Source of the DNA: CBFDBF01 sp050304615
Lineage (GTDB): Bacteria > Pseudomonadota > Gammaproteobacteria > Chromatiales > Chromatiaceae
Length of the DNA: 64,000 nucleotides
Reading direction: 5' to 3'
Assembly: GCA_050304615.1 (NCBI GenBank)
Contig: JBNLDW010000009.1
Coordinates: 199,647-263,646 of the forward strand
Below the pieces are notes generated by a model. The model saw only the letters and a program-made list of their open reading frames with translations. It did not search any database and was not told where the DNA came from. Position numbers and translations under genes: made by a program. This document shows, in pieces, positions 23,865 to 32,039 of this stretch (within the stretch, counting starts at the first letter, position 1; each line of letters starts with the position of its first letter).

Positions 23865-24440
23865 ATGAAACAGAATATAGGTTTGATAACCACACTGCTG
23901 GCAACAATGGTATTGTGTGGTGCTGGTGTGACTATGGCTGGCGACGATGACCACGAGTACGGCGGCTTATTCTCCCGCTGGTTCAGCGGTGCCGCAGCAG
24001 GAACTGAAAAGATAGACCAGCAATTCTATGTGGAGGGGTGCGGTAGTTGTCATTTTCCCTATCAGCCGGGATTTCTCCCTGCCCGTTCCTGGGAAAATAT
24101 TATGAGTAGCCTGGAGGATCATTTTGGCGAGAACGCAGAGCTGTCCCAAGAAGAAGCAGAACCTATTTTGGACTATCTGCAAGAAAATGCGGCAGGGCAG
24201 GTTAACAGGGGTTTCTCCAATAAAATTATGGCCACATTGGGGAATAATCCAGCGCCGTTACGGATTACCGAGACCAGATATTTTCGGCATGAGCACGATG
24301 AACTGACGCCTAAAATGGTTGAGGATAACCCTGATGTTGGTTCTTTTAGTAATTGTGATACCTGCCATACTCAAGCAATGCAGGGTTCATTTAACGAGCA
24401 TCAGGTACGTATCCCCGGATATGGCCGTTGGGATGACTAA
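23865..24440 (+). CDS. dhc: Dihaem cytochrome c (DHC), separate copy
   Basis: A 191-residue periplasmic dihaem cytochrome with a signal peptide (about 1-25, ending TMA). CGSCH lies near residue 59 and CDTCH near 167. It shares LPARSW, APLRITETR and HEHDELTPKMV with the DHC domain of the fusion gene, so the operon encodes two DHC modules. The ATG at 23865 follows TTGGAGGATG; an in-frame TTG at 23829 is less likely. The last 8 bases overlap the PepSY gene. Its role is to reduce SHP, or to pass electrons on. Confidence 0.9.
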   Translation: MKQNIGLITTLLATMVLCGAGVTMAGDDDHEYGGLFSRWFSGAAAGTEKIDQQFYVEGCGSCHFPYQPGFLPARSWENIMSSLEDHFGENAELSQEEAEPILDYLQENAAGQVNRGFSNKIMATLGNNPAPLRITETRYFRHEHDELTPKMVEDNPDVGSFSNCDTCHTQAMQGSFNEHQVRIPGYGRWDD

Positions 24441-24735
24441 GATACACACCTTTCTGTTATTTGGTTTTCTGCTGCTGTTGACTGGCATCACCGTGGCGGA
24501 TGATGATCATCTGGAGGCCAGTCGTCTGGTGGAGGCGGGCTATATTCTGCCTCTCTCAGATATTTTGGATACAGTTCAGGCGCAACGGCCAGGACGTATC
24601 CTGGAGGTTGAGTTGGAACAGGAGGATGGTCAGTATATCTATGAGATCGAGTTGCTGGATGAACATGGCATGGTGTGGGAGGTGGAAATAAATGCCGTTA
24701 GTGGAGAACTGTTGAAAACGGAACTGGAGGAGTGA
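24433..24735 (+). CDS. Exported PepSY-domain protein
   Basis: A 100-residue protein with a signal peptide (about 1-24, ending TVA) and one PepSY domain (about 30-98) containing YIYEIELLDEHGMVWEVEINAVSGELL. PepSY proteins are periplasmic, are often found next to sensor kinases, and are thought to inhibit proteases or modulate signalling. It overlaps the DHC gene and precedes the response regulator by three bases, so it probably modulates the sensor. An ATG four codons upstream (24421) is an alternative start. Confidence 0.78.
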   Translation: MTKIHTFLLFGFLLLLTGITVADDDHLEASRLVEAGYILPLSDILDTVQAQRPGRILEVELEQEDGQYIYEIELLDEHGMVWEVEINAVSGELLKTELEE

Positions 24736-24738
24736 CCC

Positions 24739-25404
24739 TTGCGTCTATTGCTGGTGGAAGATGACCGCTTGCTGGCTGAATCCCTCCGTGCGGATCTAGA
24801 GCATCGCGGGTTTGCAGTAGATCTGGCAGATAATGGGGTGGATGCGGAATTCATGGGGGACGTGGAGCCCTATGATGTGGCTATTCTTGATCTCGGGTTG
24901 CCTCAACGGCAAGGTCTTGAGGTGTTGCACAACTGGCGACGAAAAGAGAACCAGTTGCCGGTAATTGTGCTTACTGCTCGAGACACATGGCGTGAACGTG
25001 TGGATGGATTTAAGGCCGGGGCCGATGATTATCTGGGCAAACCGTTCCATGTGGAGGAACTGGTTGCTCGAATCCTGGCGCTGCTACGTCGTAGTCACGA
25101 TATGCCAGGTGAGATGTTGCATAGTGGTGGTTTAGATCTGGATGAGGAGCGTCAGCAAGTGCGGCTGCCGGATGGAGAAATTATTGGACTGACTGGCACA
25201 GAGTTTCGCCTGCTACGCTATTTTATGCACCATCCGGGCAAGATCCTTTCCAAGACGCGGTTGACAGAGCATGTCTATGAACAGGACTTTGACAGGGATA
25301 GTAATTTGATCGAGGTCTATGTGCGCCGTCTGCGGGAGAAATTGGGTAAAGAGCGGATTGTGACCAGGCGTGGACAGGGTTACCTGTTCGTGGAGCAGTC
25401 GTAA
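24739..25404 (+). CDS. OmpR/PhoP-family response regulator
   Basis: A 221-residue two-component regulator. The receiver domain has the acidic pocket (VEDD), phospho-acceptor Asp51 (LDLGLP), Thr in LTARD and Lys101 in GKPF. The C-terminal winged helix (about 125-218) has FRLLRYFMHHPGKILSKTRL and the end RRGQGYLF. It starts with TTG three bases after the PepSY gene, behind GGAGGAG. The kinase gene follows with a TAATG overlap. It is the natural candidate to bind the 11-base direct repeats at 18210, 21518, 23334 and 26782. Confidence 0.92.
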   Translation: MRLLLVEDDRLLAESLRADLEHRGFAVDLADNGVDAEFMGDVEPYDVAILDLGLPQRQGLEVLHNWRRKENQLPVIVLTARDTWRERVDGFKAGADDYLGKPFHVEELVARILALLRRSHDMPGEMLHSGGLDLDEERQQVRLPDGEIIGLTGTEFRLLRYFMHHPGKILSKTRLTEHVYEQDFDRDSNLIEVYVRRLREKLGKERIVTRRGQGYLFVEQS

Positions 25405-26738
25405 TGAGATCTTTAGAGCGCAGGTTGCGACTATCGTTAGCCATTAGCCTGATACTTCTCATTGGGATTCTATGGATCATGGGAAACCAGTCAGTGCGTG
25501 CGCTGACCGAAGATTTCGTAGTGTCTCGTATGCAGCACGATGCTGAGAATTTGTTAGCTGCGCTGACCCTCGACCCAGGCCATGTGCGGGTGCGGCAGGG
25601 TAGGATAAGCCATGTCTACCATCAGCCTCTTTCTGGTCACTATTATATTTTTAGATTTCCTAATGGCGATAAGCTTGGCTCCCGCTCACTGTGGGACAAC
25701 TCTCTGGATGTGCCGCAACTATCTCCTGGCGAAACTCAGCGATTACAGTTGCATGGTCCCTCAGGACAACGGCTTCTTGTACTGGCACAAGGATTCCAGA
25801 AAAAGGGGCAGATCTTTACCCTCGCAGTTGCAGAAGATCTTAGCCTGGTAAAAGAGCGCCGGGATCGTTTTAAGCGTAATTTTGCGCTACTCGCTCTGGG
25901 TGGTCTATTGTTGCTATTGTTGTTGCAGAGCGTAGTGGTGCGCCGCTCTTTTCGGCTACTGGAACCACTACGGGAAGAGGTTCGACAGTTGGAACTGGGC
26001 AAGACTGGAAAACTATCAGAAGATGTTCCCAGTGAGATCCTGCCTCTGGTGCGAGAGATTAATCATCTATTGCAATTGTTTACTCAACGGCTTGAACGAT
26101 CTCGCAATGCCCTGGGTAATCTGGCCCACGCTCTCAAGGGCCCATTAAGTCTCTTGACCGGGCACTTTGATCAGCAGGTACATGGAAAGGAGGGGTTGTC
26201 ACCGAATGAGGCAAAGGCCCAAACAGATCGTATTCGGCAACTAATGGAGCGAGAGTTGAAGCGGGCACGATTGGCGGGGAAGGGACTACAAAGCAAACGA
26301 TTCGATCCTGTCGTCGAGCTACCAAACCTAATAGGCGTGCTGCAACAAATCTATCTGGATCGTTCCCTGGAAATCAATTTTAATCTGGATGGTAATGTGC
26401 AGCCATTCGGTGACAGTGAGGATATGTTAGAGCTTCTCGGTGCCTTGCTGGATAATGCCTGTAAATGGGCTGCTTCAAGGGTGCATTGTTCTATCAAGGG
26501 AGGAGGGGGGATCAATATCCTGGTGGAAGATGATGGGGTCGGTATCTCAGATGAAGCTTTGCGGCGTATTGGCGAGCGAGGCGTACGCCTGGATGAATCG
26601 GTAGAGGGCGATGGATTGGGGCTGGCGATTGTCAGGGATATTGTAAATCTTTATGGTGGGACTATTGTATTTGGCCGCTCATCGGGATTTGGCGGGTTAC
26701 AGGTTGAGGTTAGGCTGCCGTGGACAGAGAGTGTCTAG
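25404..26738 (+). CDS. PhoQ-like sensor histidine kinase
   Basis: A 444-residue kinase. Two membrane helices (about 10-28 and 152-175) enclose a periplasmic sensor of about 120 residues. A HAMP-like linker leads to the dimerisation helix, with His242 in NLAHALKGPLSLL, similar to PhoQ (SLKTPLAVL). The ATPase motifs are DNACKWA, EDDGVGIS and GDGLGLAIV. The sensor has no recognised fold. The start overlaps the regulator's stop by one base. It sits with SHP/DHC cytochromes and an EF-hand protein, so redox state or divalent cations could be the stimulus; that is inference. Confidence 0.92.
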   Translation: MRSLERRLRLSLAISLILLIGILWIMGNQSVRALTEDFVVSRMQHDAENLLAALTLDPGHVRVRQGRISHVYHQPLSGHYYIFRFPNGDKLGSRSLWDNSLDVPQLSPGETQRLQLHGPSGQRLLVLAQGFQKKGQIFTLAVAEDLSLVKERRDRFKRNFALLALGGLLLLLLLQSVVVRRSFRLLEPLREEVRQLELGKTGKLSEDVPSEILPLVREINHLLQLFTQRLERSRNALGNLAHALKGPLSLLTGHFDQQVHGKEGLSPNEAKAQTDRIRQLMERELKRARLAGKGLQSKRFDPVVELPNLIGVLQQIYLDRSLEINFNLDGNVQPFGDSEDMLELLGALLDNACKWAASRVHCSIKGGGGINILVEDDGVGISDEALRRIGERGVRLDESVEGDGLGLAIVRDIVNLYGGTIVFGRSSGFGGLQVEVRLPWTESV

Positions 26739-26771
26739 AGTGGTTGCATGTCTATGGAGTTAGTCTCATAG

Positions 26772-26802
26772 TTTCAACACTTTTCAGCTTGGCTTCAGGT
26801 AC
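26772..26802 (+). promoter_or_regulatory. Direct repeat operator upstream of the EF-hand gene
   Basis: TTTCAGCTTG (26782-26791) is followed by CTTCAGGTAC (26793-26802), 11 bases on, and preceded by a weaker TTTCAACACT (26772). The second half matches the CTTCAGG of the 18210 array, linking the two motif variants. A possible -10, TATACT, follows at about 26835. Confidence 0.5.
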
Positions 26803-26884
26803 CTCTGCTAACTTTACCAATAGGGAAGAAGACGTATACTGGCCAGGATGAATGGCCGTGGTTGATATTATTGGGAGGCATATC

Positions 26885-27472
26885 ATGAAAACAGCAAACA
26901 AGCTTGCCGTATTTGTCATATTGGCTCTGGTAGCCACCACTGTCCTAGCGGATTCAGTGGAGATACCGGATTGGGGGCCAATACCATTTGCCGCCTATGA
27001 TAGCGATGGCAATGGGGTCATCAGCGAACAGGAGTTCTACGCTGTTCGAGCAAAGCGAATGGCTGCGCGTGCAGAAGAGGGTCGTCCCATGCGTAATGCC
27101 GCAAATGCCCCAGCCTTTTCCGCATTTGATACCGATGGGGACGGTGGACTGAGTCCTGATGAGTTGACTGCGGGCCAGCAGAGACAGATGCAGCAGCGCG
27201 GTGGCATGGGGGGAGCGGGCAAAGGTCCCGCAATGGGGAGAAATATGCCAAGCTTCGCCGATTTTGATCTTGATGGCGACGGCGTGCTGGTGAAGGATGA
27301 GTTTATCGAGGCCCGTGGCAGGCGGATCAGTGAACGGGTCAAGCAGGGTTACCCGATGCGTGGGTTGAGTAATATGCAGGAGTTTTCGGATATGGATATA
27401 GATGCCAATGGTGAGGTCACGCCGGAAGAGTTTGCGGCTGCGCAGGCCAAGCACCGTCAATCTATGCAGTAA
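26885..27472 (+). CDS. Exported EF-hand calcium-binding protein
   Basis: A 195-residue protein with a signal peptide (about 1-23, ending VLA) and four EF-hand loops: DSDGNGVISEQEF, DTDGDGGLSPDEL, DLDGDGVLVKDEF and DIDANGEVTPEEF. All have acidic residues at the calcium positions, so it should bind up to four Ca2+ in the periplasm. A Gly/Met-rich linker joins the halves. The ATG at 26885 follows GGGAGG and fits the signal peptide. It has its own upstream direct repeat (26782) and may belong to the regulon of the neighbouring two-component system. A terminator follows. Confidence 0.88.
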   Translation: MKTANKLAVFVILALVATTVLADSVEIPDWGPIPFAAYDSDGNGVISEQEFYAVRAKRMAARAEEGRPMRNAANAPAFSAFDTDGDGGLSPDELTAGQQRQMQQRGGMGGAGKGPAMGRNMPSFADFDLDGDGVLVKDEFIEARGRRISERVKQGYPMRGLSNMQEFSDMDIDANGEVTPEEFAAAQAKHRQSMQ

Positions 27473-27503
27473 CCGTAAGCCCTTCCATCCCGGCAAGAGA
27501 TAC

Positions 27504-27533
27504 TTGTGGGTCAGGTAAAAGCCTGACCCACAA
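27504..27533 (+). terminator. Hairpin terminator after the EF-hand gene
   Basis: TTGTGGGTCAGG (27504-27515) pairs perfectly with CCTGACCCACAA (27522-27533) over a six-base loop. The tail is AAGGGTT, so the T run is weak. Confidence 0.65.
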
Positions 27534-27620
27534 AAGGGTTGTATCTATACAAAATGGTTAATAGGATATGTAAAAGCTTGTTCGCGATCTTAATGTATGT
27601 CTTGAGGGGTAGCCAAGGTT

Positions 27621-28076
27621 ATGAAAACGTGGGAATCATTAGACGATGTTTTGGATTTTGCCATAGAGCAAGAACAGAAAGCAGCAGATTTTTATACCAA
27701 ACTGTCACTAAGCGTAAAGCATGAGCCTATACGTGAAACGCTGAAGAGTTTTGTAGAAGAAGAGCTAAAGCATAAGAACAAACTGATTGCGATAAAAGAG
27801 CGCGGGGCTACAACAATCGTTAACCTGCAAACAGCTCCTGATCTGAAGATTGCTGATTATGTAGTTGATGTTGAACCCACAGATGATATGAGTTATGAAG
27901 ATGCCTTGGTAGTAGCAATGAAGCTGGAGAAAAAGGCATTTCAGCTATATACCAATATGGCCATAATGGCTGAAGACGAATCGATCAGGCAGTCGCTACT
28001 TACCCTGGCAAACGAAGAGGCAAAACATAAGCTGCATTTTGAGCTTAAGTACGACGACTCGATTAAAGAGAATTAA
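27621..28076 (+). CDS. Rubrerythrin/ferritin-like diiron protein
   Basis: A 151-residue four-helix protein. Glu and His ligands appear in the usual pattern: EQEQKAADFY, EEELKHKNKL, KLEKKAFQLY and NEEAKHKLHF (ExxH twice). It has no rubredoxin tail. Related proteins act in peroxide detoxification or iron handling under low oxygen, which suits a cell with an [FeFe]-hydrogenase. It stands alone between a terminator and convergent genes. The start at 27621 is supported by the ligand-bearing first helix. Confidence 0.8.
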   Translation: MKTWESLDDVLDFAIEQEQKAADFYTKLSLSVKHEPIRETLKSFVEEELKHKNKLIAIKERGATTIVNLQTAPDLKIADYVVDVEPTDDMSYEDALVVAMKLEKKAFQLYTNMAIMAEDESIRQSLLTLANEEAKHKLHFELKYDDSIKEN

Positions 28077-28148
28077 GATATATTCTTGTTTCTTCCCTTA
28101 CACTTGGGGCAGGTGATGTAGGTTATTAGCAAGATCGCATGGCTACCG

Positions 28149-28448
28149 TTATCCGCCACATCTCCTCCTTCTGGTAATCTTCTTTTTCTTTGGCTGGTTT
28201 TTCGGGGTATTCTTGACCTGCCTCTTGTTATTAACGCTGTTCAGCATCTGCCTCTCGCTGGCGGTGATAGCCGTGACCGGTGACTGCGCAGGTTGAACCT
28301 CAATGGTCTGTCTAGCTGTGTTTTTTGGGCAGGCGCCCTGGGTAAATGTTTTGTGCCCAGCCTTGTCTGTGCACATGCGCATGTTGGCGCTGTGAGCGGC
28401 CTGTGCTAGTAGTATCGAAAGAATAAAAATTATTGTAATCCTGATCAT
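28149..28448 (-). CDS. Exported DUF4124-like small protein
   Basis: A 99-residue protein with a signal peptide (about 1-20, ending AHSA) and a short region MCTDKAGHKTFTQGACP like the N-terminal half of DUF4124. A low-complexity, lysine/arginine-rich tail follows (KKKKITRRRRCGG). The start at 28448 has AAGGAG upstream and begins the signal peptide; earlier in-frame starts lack a ribosome site. The basic end could contact envelope polymers or nucleic acid. Function is unknown. Confidence 0.6.
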   Translation of the reverse strand: MIRITIIFILSILLAQAAHSANMRMCTDKAGHKTFTQGACPKNTARQTIEVQPAQSPVTAITASERQMLNSVNNKRQVKNTPKNQPKKKKITRRRRCGG

Positions 28449-28530
28449 CCCTTCACTCCTTTCCATGTGATGACTGGAATATACCACATAGCATGTCGGT
28501 TATTCACTACGGTTTAAGCCCGAAGTCTAC

Positions 28531-28908
28531 CTACTTTAGAACCAGGCTCAGTATTCCTAATATTGCAACCGATGCAAACAGTGACGTAGAGGGGAAGCGG
28601 AAAGGATCTATATTTCCCTTCATTGCTACAACTGCACTCAGGATAGAAAAAGAGGTATTTAAAATAGTCAGAAACACCACCAACTCTATCTTCTCAGGGT
28701 TTAAGGCAACATATGCGTATGCGCCACCCATGAAGAACGTGTAGATGGATGTAATATGCCAGCAATAATAATTAAGCCACTTTGATGCCTTTGGAAGAGT
28801 GTTGTTTGCTAATAACGGTGATGCGACTCGTGGGCCACCGATGAGTGTGTGAACTGCGAAAGTAACTATGCTCATCAATACTGCTGCCCATAACAATGTA
28901 ATCTGCAT
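28531..28908 (-). CDS. Small four-helix membrane protein, unknown function
   Basis: A 125-residue hydrophobic protein with about four membrane helices and the conserved-looking runs FAVHTLIGGPRVASPLL and WHITSIY. Several histidines within helices might bind metal or haem, but no family was recognised. It begins ten bases after a possible tiny peptide gene on the same strand. Confidence 0.6.
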   Translation of the reverse strand: MQITLLWAAVLMSIVTFAVHTLIGGPRVASPLLANNTLPKASKWLNYYCWHITSIYTFFMGGAYAYVALNPEKIELVVFLTILNTSFSILSAVVAMKGNIDPFRFPSTSLFASVAILGILSLVLK

Positions 28909-28918
28909 ACTTCAATCC

Positions 28919-28975
28919 TTATGCTGACCATGCAACGAATGCAGCGATTACTGCCAGTGTGAACCTTTTGATCAT
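28919..28975 (-). CDS. Possible 18-residue hydrophobic peptide
   Basis: On the minus strand ATG (28975) opens a frame encoding MIKRFTLAVIAAFVAWSA and a TAA at 28919. GGAGG lies seven bases before this ATG, a near-ideal Shine-Dalgarno; a second ATG two codons earlier is too close to it. The peptide has two basic residues and one membrane helix. It could be a leader peptide or a small membrane protein expressed with the gene at 28908. It may also be chance. Confidence 0.35.
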   Translation of the reverse strand: MIKRFTLAVIAAFVAWSA

Positions 28976-29033
28976 TTTCATGCCTCCATGTCAGTCTTAA
29001 TTAGGATCAAAGAAGGGCGCTGACTATTATGCT

Positions 29034-29813
29034 TCAGCCAAGCGTCGTATCAAGATACATCATACACACAAAGCCGATAAGCAGGCTAAATGTTGCCAGA
29101 TTCTCAAATCCTCTCCTATGGGTTTCAGGTACGATCTCATGGCTGATAATAAACAACATGGCACCTGCCGCGAATGCCAGGAACCACGGCATAAGTGGCC
29201 CAGCGTAAGATACCGCCAAGCTACCAAACAATCCGCCAATGGGTTCTGCAAGCCCGGTCAGAAACCCAATGAAAAATGATAAAGTCCTGGAATAGCCGAT
29301 AGAGAGCAATGAAATAGACACGGCCATGCCCTCTGGTATGTTCTGTATGCCAATGCCTGTAGCTAGGCTCATACCGTTATCGATATCGCCGCCAGCGAAG
29401 CCTACACCTACCGCCATGCCTTCAGGAAAATTGTGGATGGTTATTGCAATGACAAAAAGCCAGATGCGACTAATTGTTTTCAGATCTGGTCCTTCATGCC
29501 CCGCGAGGAAATGCTCATGAGGCAGATAACGGTTCATAAGAAACAGGGCTAACGCGCCACACAATATGCCTGATATAGCGATGATCACCGCTATATTTGC
29601 GCTGTGAAACATGGCCTCACCATACTCAATGGCTGGCAGAATCAGTGAAAAGAAAGAGGCTGCGAGCATGATTCCAGCCGCAAAGCTGATCAGGCCGTCT
29701 TCAAGCTTTACTGATAGGCTCTTAAAAAAGAAAACGCCCAGGGATCCGATGCCAGTCAACATGCCCGCAATCAGACTACCAATAAAACCCATCCAAACAA
29801 CGTTTGTTGTCAT
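29034..29813 (-). CDS. ZIP-family divalent metal transporter
   Basis: A protein of about 259 residues with eight membrane helices and the metal-site motifs of ZIP transporters in helices 4 and 5: TIHNFPEGMAVG and GIGIQNIPEGMAV (HNxPEG and QNxPEG). A cytoplasmic loop has PHEHFLAGHEG. It belongs to the GufA/ZupT branch and should import Zn2+, Fe2+ or similar ions. The start at 29813 places the first helix (WMGFIGSLIAGML) close to the N-terminus; an ATG at 29873 would add 20 residues. Neither has a good Shine-Dalgarno. Confidence 0.85.
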   Translation of the reverse strand: MTTNVVWMGFIGSLIAGMLTGIGSLGVFFFKSLSVKLEDGLISFAAGIMLAASFFSLILPAIEYGEAMFHSANIAVIIAISGILCGALALFLMNRYLPHEHFLAGHEGPDLKTISRIWLFVIAITIHNFPEGMAVGVGFAGGDIDNGMSLATGIGIQNIPEGMAVSISLLSIGYSRTLSFFIGFLTGLAEPIGGLFGSLAVSYAGPLMPWFLAFAAGAMLFIISHEIVPETHRRGFENLATFSLLIGFVCMMYLDTTLG

Positions 29814-30287
29814 ATCATTATATTTGTAGATTGAATAAGTAAAAGAGGATGCATCTATTCTCCATTCTTCCATTGCCCTTTTGGCTTACAAAATTGATGC
29901 GTCTGTATTATGTGTATAAGCATAACGACCAGTATCACTTGGAAGAATTAAGATATTTTGGGTGCGGTATACATATTGATGTTAAACGGGATGCCAGTGC
30001 TAATAGGTATACTGTCCATGTACTGCTCTTTAGGAGGAGAGTATCCTGCCGCGCGTCAATATCCCATGAATTTCTAGTGGAAGCTATCAGACTATGGGGT
30101 TTTGGGCAACGGCTGGCAAGGTTTACTGAATGCCATACGTCGCCTGAGGAAAAGGCGATATGGGTCTAATTTGACAACGTCTTTAGTAGTGCTTACTCTG
30201 CTGTTACCACCTCATGGTTGAGGTGTAGCCCGTCCTTCAGGATTGAAAGACGGATATTAGGGAAAATTGATACAAGGAGAATGAGAT
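29814..30287. other. A/T-rich intergenic region, no convincing gene
   Basis: About 470 bases between the divergent ZIP and ComEA-like genes. A plus-strand frame of up to 106 codons (29849-30169) exists but overlaps the ZIP start region, lacks a ribosome site and resembles no family. A hairpin, CACCTCA/TGAGGTG (30208-30225), lies before the ComEA-like gene. Promoters for both neighbours must be here. Confidence 0.4.
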
Positions 30288-30581
30288 ATGTTACATCCAA
30301 CACGGATGATATTTGCGCTATTCCTTTTGCTCGCTTCGAGCTTTGCCTTCGCAGAACCCATCAACATCAATACGGCAGATTCCACGACTATAGCCGCCGG
30401 GCTGAAGGGTGTCGGTCCATCCAAGGCCGAGGCGATCGTTGCCTACCGCACTGAACATGGCAAGTTCATTACGGTTGATGATCTGGTAGAGGTGAAAGGT
30501 ATCGGCGAGAAGACTGTTGATGCCAATCGCGCCAATATGAGTGTCGGCGCGACAGAGGTCAGTAAAGAGAAGAGTAAGTAG
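30288..30581 (+). CDS. ComEA-like helix-hairpin-helix exported protein
   Basis: A 97-residue protein with a signal peptide (about 1-22, ending AFA) and two helix-hairpin-helix motifs: LKGVGPSKAEAIVAYR and LVEVKGIGEKTVDANR. The run ININTAD before them is typical of the ComEA/YbaV family, which binds double-stranded DNA outside the inner membrane. It lacks the longer N-terminal domain of Gram-positive ComEA. It may help DNA uptake, though no other competence genes are close. GGAGA is upstream of the ATG. Confidence 0.85.
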   Translation: MLHPTRMIFALFLLLASSFAFAEPININTADSTTIAAGLKGVGPSKAEAIVAYRTEHGKFITVDDLVEVKGIGEKTVDANRANMSVGATEVSKEKSK

Positions 30582-30618
30582 TGAAGCTGTAGCGGGTGCC
30601 GTATGGCGCCCGCATACA

Positions 30619-31326
30619 TCACTTCTTAAAGCGAATCACCTTCTGTTGCGATGACAGGTTGATCTCATCTATTACCGCACCGGGCCGGGCCGCTAGCATC
30701 AGCCAGACTGCTGCTGCCACATCATCTGGTTGCAGATGATCGCTCTCTGCCTCGCCTGGCTGGAAATCGAGTGCTCGGAAAAATTCTGACTGCACCATTC
30801 CGGGGTTGATGATACCGACCCGTACCCCAGAACCGGCACACTCCTCACGCAGCGATTGGGCCAGACCGCGCAAGGCAAACTTGGTGGCGCAGTACACGGC
30901 CCCACGTTTGCCACCGGAGAGGGCCGCCTCTGAGCCCATGAATATCATATCGCCCCTGCCATTACCCTTTAGCAGGGGAAGAAACTCGCGAGCCAGCATT
31001 ATCTGGCTGGTGAGGTTGGTGTCGATCAGCTCCCTTATCTGGTGTGGGGAGAACTCCTCCAGAGAGCCAAAGCGGCCATAGCCGGCATTGCAGATCACAC
31101 CATCCACCTCCGGGTGATTGCGGCGCAGCTCTCGTAGTTGTTGTGGTAGCTGTTCGAGTAGAGAGAGATCAAGGGCTAGCGGAGTGAAGAGTTCGTTCTT
31201 ACTCTCCGGTGGATTGCGGCTTATCCCGATCACTGCACACCCCTCGGCCAGTAGTCTGTTGCTGATTGCCTGGCCGATGCCTCGGCTCGCTCCGGTGACA
31301 ATGATGGTTCTTCTATCCACATTCAC
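30619..31326 (-). CDS. SDR-family short-chain dehydrogenase
   Basis: A 235-residue NAD(P)-dependent oxidoreductase. The Rossmann motif is TGASRGIG (residues about 11-18), the NAG motif is CNAGYG, and the catalytic residues lie in SEAALSG and the YCATK (YxxxK) motif. The substrate cannot be told from sequence. The GTG start at 31326 overlaps the upstream nucleosidase stop by four bases; another GTG two codons in is possible. It is probably cotranscribed with that gene. Confidence 0.85.
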   Translation of the reverse strand: MNVDRRTIIVTGASRGIGQAISNRLLAEGCAVIGISRNPPESKNELFTPLALDLSLLEQLPQQLRELRRNHPEVDGVICNAGYGRFGSLEEFSPHQIRELIDTNLTSQIMLAREFLPLLKGNGRGDMIFMGSEAALSGGKRGAVYCATKFALRGLAQSLREECAGSGVRVGIINPGMVQSEFFRALDFQPGEAESDHLQPDDVAAAVWLMLAARPGAVIDEINLSSQQKVIRFKK

Positions 31327-31919
31327 TCCCCTGTTTTGATTTGATGCAACAGCTGTAGTAACTGCTCCAGACTCCCCTCAATCAGACCAGATACCAGCTT
31401 GCCGTTGATCTCAATGGCCGGGTGCTGGCGGTTATCAGATATGATCTTAATGCAATAAAACCGTTCCGGGTCGATGATATCACTACCGGGTTGGAGCAGG
31501 GCGGCTGCCTCCATATCGACCACGCCATCATGACTGTAACTTAGATCCGGTTCTTGCAGGGTGATGACATGCCCAGTTACGCAGGGCGGGGAGGGCGGCA
31601 GAGCCGATCGCCACGTTGTTCCGGTGGCCGCATCCTCAATGCTATCTGCCAGTATCGCTTGACCAACCTCCTTGGTGGCATGGCCGGCGATTCCAAGATT
31701 GATCCAGACTGGCCTGACTCCATGGTTGAGGTTTGCGGCCATCCAAATGGCTGCTCTAGTAGCTGCTGGCCCACCACATCCGGTTATGACTAGGGCCATC
31801 CTATCCTGTCGGTATAGCGGGAATTCGCTAAAGCGGTTATCCCGCTGTAGCCCAAAATGGCGGTTGATCGGCTTGGCCTCGGCCGGCAGGGCAACCATAA
31901 AGATAGTATCTATATCCAT
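31323..31919 (-). CDS. Nucleoside phosphorylase/nucleosidase-superfamily protein
   Basis: A 198-residue member of the PNP/UDP phosphorylase fold, shorter than the usual 230-250. Visible are VALPAEAKPI at the N-terminus, the phosphate/ribose-side glycines (VITGCGGPAA, NLGIAGHA), the ribose-binding GVVDMEAAAL and IISDNRQ (Asp near the purine). It resembles MTA/SAH nucleosidase-like proteins such as those in hopanoid or futalosine pathways; the substrate is unknown. It leads a two-gene operon with the SDR gene. Confidence 0.75.
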   Translation of the reverse strand: MDIDTIFMVALPAEAKPINRHFGLQRDNRFSEFPLYRQDRMALVITGCGGPAATRAAIWMAANLNHGVRPVWINLGIAGHATKEVGQAILADSIEDAATGTTWRSALPPSPPCVTGHVITLQEPDLSYSHDGVVDMEAAALLQPGSDIIDPERFYCIKIISDNRQHPAIEINGKLVSGLIEGSLEQLLQLLHQIKTGE

Positions 31920-32039
31920 GAGCGAGTGATACTACTGGGCGCTCCTGGTGGCCGCAAGAGAGCTACAGGCGGCTGGAGTGGCTAAATTAGCAAACCCTGA
32001 TATAATGTGAGTACATTTCACCCACTAGGGAGACCAATT

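Noticed and set aside
29849..30169. 106-codon plus-strand frame upstream of the ComEA-like gene
   Set aside because: No Shine-Dalgarno, overlaps the start region of the divergent ZIP gene, and shows no recognisable domain.
30208..30225. Hairpin before the ComEA-like gene as a riboswitch or terminator
   Set aside because: A single 7-bp stem with no T run and no known riboswitch core.
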